Source: JBGTBQ01 sp041749275
GTDB taxonomy: Bacteria > Acidobacteriota > Blastocatellia > Pyrinomonadales > Pyrinomonadaceae
Assembly (NCBI GenBank): GCA_041749275.1
Contig: JBGTBQ010000077.1
Span: 1-6,476, forward strand
Direction: 5' to 3'
Length of the DNA stretch: 6,476 bases
In this document: piece after piece, positions 6,050 through 6,476 of the stretch
Layout: the number at the start of each line of letters is the position of its first letter
How positions within the stretch are numbered: the first letter of the stretch is position 1
Notes under the pieces: model-generated
The model's database searches: none
Seen by the model: the letters and a program-made list of their open reading frames with translations, nothing else
Told to the model about the DNA's origin: nothing
Made by a program: the position numbers and the translations under genes

Positions 6050-6239
6050 CGCCGCGTAGCGGTGGTTGACTTTAGCCCGGCCTTTCAAGGCCGGGAACAG
6101 GACGGTAGCTTGTGCGCGTCGCGTCAGCGACGGCTGAACCGCCCTTTTAATCAGGCGTCGCTGACGCGACGCAAATCAATCCGCAACATCCATCCCGGCC
6201 TTGAAAGGCCGGGCTAAATTCAACCGCCGCTACGCGGCG
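6050..6239. repeat. 190-bp nested inverted repeat (REP/BIME-like)
   Basis: The outer arms 6050-6096 and 6193-6239 are reverse complements at 45 of 47 positions (mismatches at 6063/6226 and 6070/6219). Inside, 6116-6137 and 6151-6172 match at 21 of 22 positions around a 13-base loop. Each arm is built from smaller hairpins: CGCCGC-TAC-GCGGCG (6225-6239, near-copy at 6050-6064), a 9+2+9 hairpin at 6076-6095 and 6194-6213, and CGTCGC-(4 bases)-GCGACG at 6117-6132 and 6156-6171. It can fold as one long hairpin or as six small ones. There is no ORF. This fits REP/BIME-type palindromic repeats or a MITE. No flanking target duplication was recognised. It may also end or stabilise the decarboxylase transcript. 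Confidence 0.85.
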
Positions 6240-6294
6240 AATGTCAGGCCGCGAATGTCGGGCCGCGAATGTCGGGCCGCGAATGTCGGGCCAT
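6239..6294. repeat. four tandem 14-bp repeats
   Basis: Four units of GAATGTCGGGCCGC start at 6239, 6253, 6267 and 6281. Units 2 and 3 are identical; unit 1 has A for G at 6246; unit 4 ends in AT instead of GC. A further GAAT follows at 6295-6298. The first unit shares its first base with the last base of the inverted repeat, so the two structures abut exactly. The block ends 41 bases before the heptose kinase start. Confidence 0.93.
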
Positions 6295-6335
6295 GAATTT
6301 TCGCACGCTGTTTATCTACTTCATTACACATCACC
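6295..6335 (+). promoter_or_regulatory. AT-rich leader of the heptose kinase gene
   Basis: After the GC-rich repeats the sequence turns AT-rich for 41 bases directly before the ATG. This is a likely promoter and leader position. I see no good -10/-35 pair and no Shine-Dalgarno; TTATCTA near 6312-6318 is only a weak -10 candidate. Confidence 0.25.
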
Positions 6336-6476
6336 ATGAACTCGGAACGCACATCGCCGCTTGAGGAACTGGAAACGCTCGTCGGCTCTTTCCCTGAGCG
6401 GCGGATACTGGTTGTCGGCGATCTGGTCGCGGATCAGTTTCTCTTCGGCGAGATCAGCCGCGTCTCGCGCGAGGCG
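6336..6476 (+). CDS. rfaE1: D-glycero-beta-D-manno-heptose-7-phosphate kinase, N-terminal fragment
   Basis: Forty-seven codons run from ATG 6336 off the window end. Residues about 24-47 read RILVVGDLVADQFLFGEISR then VSREA, which matches the first strand and substrate-binding start of RfaE/HldE-type PfkB-family sugar kinases (family form: ILVVGDLMLDRY.WG...RISPEAP). These enzymes phosphorylate heptose-7-phosphate at C1 on the way to ADP-heptose for the LPS core. The preceding acidic stretch SPLEELETLVGSFPE fits the usual N-terminal helix. Whether the gene also has the C-terminal adenylyltransferase half (HldE) cannot be seen. Another PfkB kinase is possible but less likely. No Shine-Dalgarno precedes the start. 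Confidence 0.8.
   Translation, partial: MNSERTSPLEELETLVGSFPERRILVVGDLVADQFLFGEISRVSREA

Noticed and set aside
6050..6239. tRNA or known structured RNA gene
   Set aside because: The symmetry is a mirror palindrome of short hairpins; there is no cloverleaf, anticodon arm or riboswitch-like core that I can recognise.
5847..6294. CRISPR array
   Set aside because: The units are 7 or 14 bp with no spacers and no cas genes nearby.

Overview
This window looks like part of a cell-surface polysaccharide locus from a GC-rich, Gram-negative bacterium. Five genes, all on the + strand, can be supported. Dense coding, the scarcity of clear Shine-Dalgarno motifs, heptanucleotide tandem repeats and repeated GC-rich palindromic words between genes all remind me of Acidobacteriota (Blastocatellia-like). 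That placement is from general impression, not a search, and should be treated as tentative.

Layout: positions 1-149 are a visibly AT-richer leader with no supported gene. A GTG-started gene (150-1949) encodes a WecA/MraY-type polyprenyl-phosphate sugar-1-phosphate transferase fused to the membrane and first nucleotide-binding part of a FlaA1/CapD-type protein. After 67 bases containing a small hairpin and four degenerate heptads comes a membrane-anchored TPR protein with a C-terminal carbohydrate-binding-like domain (2017-3300). It overlaps by 35 bases an O-antigen ligase/polymerase-family membrane protein (3266-4816). A 77-base gap with an extended -10 motif and a GC palindrome plus T-run precedes a UDP-glucuronate decarboxylase (4894-5859). 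The end of that gene runs into an array of 24 seven-base repeats (5847-6014). The remaining gap holds a 190-bp nested inverted repeat (6050-6239) and, directly abutting it, four copies of a 14-bp direct repeat (6239-6294). The window ends 47 codons into a heptose-7-phosphate kinase gene (6336 onward).

How the genes fit together (inference from families): the first protein would load a sugar-1-phosphate onto undecaprenyl phosphate, starting a lipid-linked glycan. The decarboxylase would supply UDP-xylose. The ligase-family protein would polymerise or transfer the finished glycan outside the inner membrane, perhaps assisted by the TPR protein. The heptose kinase feeds ADP-heptose synthesis for the LPS core or another surface glycan.

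No clearly new defence or mobile system is visible. The most unusual parts are the repeat mosaic between the decarboxylase and the heptose kinase, the domain fusion in the first gene, and the TPR/carbohydrate-binding protein coupled to the ligase.
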